Shown here piece by piece: positions 61,801 through 64,000 of a stretch of DNA of 64,000 bases; position 1 is the stretch's first letter; the number at the start of each line of letters is the position of its first letter. A program made the translations under genes and the position numbers. The notes beneath the pieces are model-generated. The model made no database searches. It saw only the letters and a program-made list of their open reading frames with translations, and was not told the DNA's origin. This stretch comes from Thermoanaerobaculia bacterium (GTDB lineage: Bacteria > Acidobacteriota > Thermoanaerobaculia > Multivoradales > J023), in contig JAUIJL010000009.1 of assembly GCA_030431255.1 (NCBI GenBank), forward strand, positions 1-64,000, in the 5' to 3' direction.

Positions 61801-64000
61801 TCAGTGGATCGGTTTCGGATAGGCGGGATCGCAGGCGTCGGGTATGCCGTTGCCGTTCTTATCCGCCAAACCTTCGATGGCGTCCGGTGTGCCGTCGCGA
61901 TCGGAATCGTGGTCGAAGAGGTTGGGAATGCCGTCGCCGTCGGTGTCGGATCCACACTCGTATTTGTTGGGGATGCCGTCGCCGTCACAATCGTCGTCGG
62001 TGCACTCCGGGAAGGCTCCGGTGACCACCGTGAAGCTGCTCGAAGCCCGACGCTGGAACGCCGGAATCGGATCTCCGGTGTGGTCCGGTCCTTCGAAGAT
62101 GCTCTCACCCGGCAGCTGCTCGGCGTTCTGCCCCACGGTCAGGTCGAAGAAGACCTGGTAGGTGCCCCGACCGACGAGCTGATCGAATTCCGTGGACCAA
62201 AGTCCGGAGGGGTCTTGCTCTAGGGTGGTCCAAACATCGCTTCCATCCGGTCGACGAATCCGCGCCTGCACGGAGACATCTCCGACCAAGGGCAGGAAGA
62301 CCGACGGCGCGGCGGTCAGACGAACGTTATCTTCGGCCGTCGCCACCCTGGGTTGGGCGTCGGTGAAAAAGCCGATGTCGGGATGGTGGGTGTAAGCGGT
62401 CAAGATGGAGCGCTGCAGATCGCCGTTGGCGGACCAAGACTCCAGGGTCCAAAGACCAGGAGTCGGTCCGTCCAGTTGGACCAAGAAGAAGAATGCATCT
62501 CGGGTAACCCCAGCGTCGATGGGCTTCACCAGCTCCCCGCCCGGGCCGTGCAACCTCCAATCGAGCTTCCAGGTATCGATGTTGTCGTTGCGCCCGGAAA
62601 TCAGGAGATGCAGCGCTTCGGCCCCCTCCTCCACCGAAAATTCCACCTTGTCGAGCTTCACCGCCTTGGGCTCGTCGGGATCCGTGGGGGTCGGGAATTG
62701 ACCCGGATCGTCGGCCACGGAAAAGCGATGCCGACTGAGCAACGGCGCTTGACCGGCCAAGCGGGCGGCGAGCTCCACGAAGAGGCTCGGCAGCTCGAAG
62801 AAGTCCTCGCCGGGATACAAGCCACCGCCGGTCTCGGCGGCGATCTGCGCCGCCTCCCCTTCGTCGGCTTCCTCACCGATGGGCACGGCAAAGACCTGGA
62901 CGCCGGCCTCTCGCAGGGCCGGCAAGACCAGCTCGGGCTCCGGATCCTCGTTGTTCTCGCCGTCCGTGAGCAGCAGGATCGATTGACGACGCCCGTCGTT
63001 CTCGGGCCGTTGGAAACGATCCAGAGCTTCTTGCAGCGCCGATCCGATGGCGGTGCGACCTCGCGGCGAGAGCGCGTCCACTTGGTTGGCATAGGCCGTG
63101 GAGGTGGCCGCATCCAGGTCGACCAGCGGCGCGGTTTCCGGATCGATCAAATCGTCGAACGTCACCAAACCCAGCTCCACGTCCGACGCTGTTTCGAGCT
63201 CGATCATCACCCGCGCGGCGGCCTGAACAAAGGCCATGCGGCTCTCGGTGCATTGTCCTTCGTCCACCGCGCCGTCGTTGTCGTCATCGAAGTCGTTGTC
63301 ACAAACCTCGATTCCGAAGTTGCCGCCGGCCGGATACCCCATGCTACCCGAACGGTCCAACACCACCAGAATCTGATCGCTGTGTGAAAGTCGATCCACG
63401 AATTCCGGAGCCTGTCGGCAATGCACGGGCATCTCGCTCTCGGGCAGACCGACCGGTTCCTCCAAGAATTCGAAATGTCGGGTCAAGGTCTGCCAATCCG
63501 ATTCGATTTCGCCGGTTTCCTCAAGGGTCATCAAGCTGTGGCGGGTCGTCGCCCAGGTCCCGCTCGGCCCGTGCCAACGCCAAGCGCAATCGGGGGCCCC
63601 GCAGGACAGGTAGCCGTTCCCGGTGGCGGTGAACGGCGGCACGTCCCCTTCATAGGGATTTGCCCAAAATTGGCTGACGTCGATTTCGACGCTCATATCG
63701 TCCGCGCCGTAAAACAGATTCTCCAACTCGAAGGTCGGCGGATCCTCGTCACCGAGCACAGCTACATTGCCACTGGAAAAATCCAGCTCCCAGGAGCCCA
63801 ACCATCGGATCTCTCCCCAGCTGATGTCGTCGAAATATCCTTCATCGACCGCCGCGACCAAGAGGAAGTGATGCTCTTCCTGATCCGGCACGTCTTGACG
63901 GGTCAGGAACAACTCCAACGGCACCCCGAGGGGCGAGCCCAGGGAATCTCGGAGACGAATCTCTCGGGTCTGATGGGCCGTCGCCCGCGCGGTGGCAAAG
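61801..64000 (-). CDS. Secreted VWA-domain protein with thrombospondin-3 repeats (runs off the right edge)
   Basis: More than 730 residues are visible; the frame stays open to base 64000, so the N-terminus is missing. A von Willebrand A domain (ILVVLDRSGSMGYPAGG, DxSxS metal site) contains an EF-hand-like insert DNDFDDDNDGAVDEGQC and ends near LAQIAAETGGGLYPGEDF. Beta domains follow, and the last 70 residues are thrombospondin type-3 calcium repeats (CDGDGIPN, DTDGDGIPNLFDHDSDRDGTPD). This layout fits a secreted or surface adhesive protein with calcium-dependent structure. No catalytic protease motif is in the visible part. Confidence 0.85.
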   Translation of the reverse strand, partial: FATARATAHQTREIRLRDSLGSPLGVPLELFLTRQDVPDQEEHHFLLVAAVDEGYFDDISWGEIRWLGSWELDFSSGNVAVLGDEDPPTFELENLFYGADDMSVEIDVSQFWANPYEGDVPPFTATGNGYLSCGAPDCAWRWHGPSGTWATTRHSLMTLEETGEIESDWQTLTRHFEFLEEPVGLPESEMPVHCRQAPEFVDRLSHSDQILVVLDRSGSMGYPAGGNFGIEVCDNDFDDDNDGAVDEGQCTESRMAFVQAAARVMIELETASDVELGLVTFDDLIDPETAPLVDLDAATSTAYANQVDALSPRGRTAIGSALQEALDRFQRPENDGRRQSILLLTDGENNEDPEPELVLPALREAGVQVFAVPIGEEADEGEAAQIAAETGGGLYPGEDFFELPSLFVELAARLAGQAPLLSRHRFSVADDPGQFPTPTDPDEPKAVKLDKVEFSVEEGAEALHLLISGRNDNIDTWKLDWRLHGPGGELVKPIDAGVTRDAFFFLVQLDGPTPGLWTLESWSANGDLQRSILTAYTHHPDIGFFTDAQPRVATAEDNVRLTAAPSVFLPLVGDVSVQARIRRPDGSDVWTTLEQDPSGLWSTEFDQLVGRGTYQVFFDLTVGQNAEQLPGESIFEGPDHTGDPIPAFQRRASSSFTVVTGAFPECTDDDCDGDGIPNKYECGSDTDGDGIPNLFDHDSDRDGTPDAIEGLADKNGNGIPDACDPAYPKPIH

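Overview
This is a high-GC bacterial chromosome segment that most resembles the phylum Acidobacteriota, probably a Thermoanaerobaculia/Holophagae-type lineage. Two observations support that. One is a PadR regulator immediately followed by a long MacB/FtsX-type permease, the 'acidobacterial duplicated orphan permease' arrangement. The other is the abundance of large secreted multi-domain proteins, together with CHAT/TPR, serine/threonine-kinase/TPR and ECF sigma modules. The assignment rests on gene content seen by eye, not on a similarity search. No tRNA, rRNA, CRISPR array, prophage or replication origin was recognised.

Layout. 1-3316: the 5' part of a secreted Rhs/teneurin-like protein (runs off the left edge), a Rieske oxygenase, and a divergent IclR regulator with palindromic operator candidates between them. 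3443-12898: a secreted TPR protein, a large purple-acid-phosphatase-like protein, and an operon of a sialate O-acetylesterase-like lipoprotein translationally coupled to a membrane-spanning TPR-PAS-AAA+-Fis regulator without a GAFTGA loop. 13100-17334: small metabolic and unknown genes, a decayed MscS-type channel remnant, a glycine-rich small membrane protein and a calcium-repeat secreted protein. 17440-26434: the most interesting block. It holds a 1263-residue carboxypeptidase-regulatory-like repeat protein, a 49-residue disordered peptide, an ECF sigma factor, its overlapping zinc-binding anti-sigma factor, and an exported TPR-CHAT protease with two in-frame 15-bp minisatellites.

26638-38055: a secreted PI-PLC-like protein, a small unknown, a sulfatase-fold lipoprotein with Thr in place of the formylglycine Cys, an ECF sigma/serine-threonine kinase-TPR couple, and a large lectin-like secreted protein. 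38144-51676: a crotonase, a receptor-like kinase fused to a periplasmic amino-acid-binding-protein-like sensor, DoxX and PspC membrane proteins, a broken trypsin-like protease, the PadR/ADOP pair with an operator over the start codon, a beta-propeller sensor, an esterase and a glyoxalase-fold protein. 51694-53128: a Y1 (REP-associated) transposase flanked by 16-bp direct repeats and next to 54-bp tandem repeats. 53221-56792: a second ECF sigma/membrane anti-sigma module followed by TPR/HEAT and HEAT proteins. 56982-64000: a secreted protein with InlB-like repeats, an SRPBCC/ArsR pair with two identical-format operators, an exported DinB-fold protein, and a VWA/thrombospondin-3 protein that runs off the right edge.

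The theme is envelope signalling. Three ECF sigma genes, each overlapping a membrane or kinase partner, two serine/threonine kinases, a membrane enhancer-binding-like regulator and a propeller sensor are interleaved with a large exported proteome. The sigma/anti-sigma/TPR-CHAT cluster has the same three components as the protease-controlled sigma switch of type III-E CRISPR systems, but here it lacks CRISPR and carries predicted export signals. It is the best candidate for an undescribed system.
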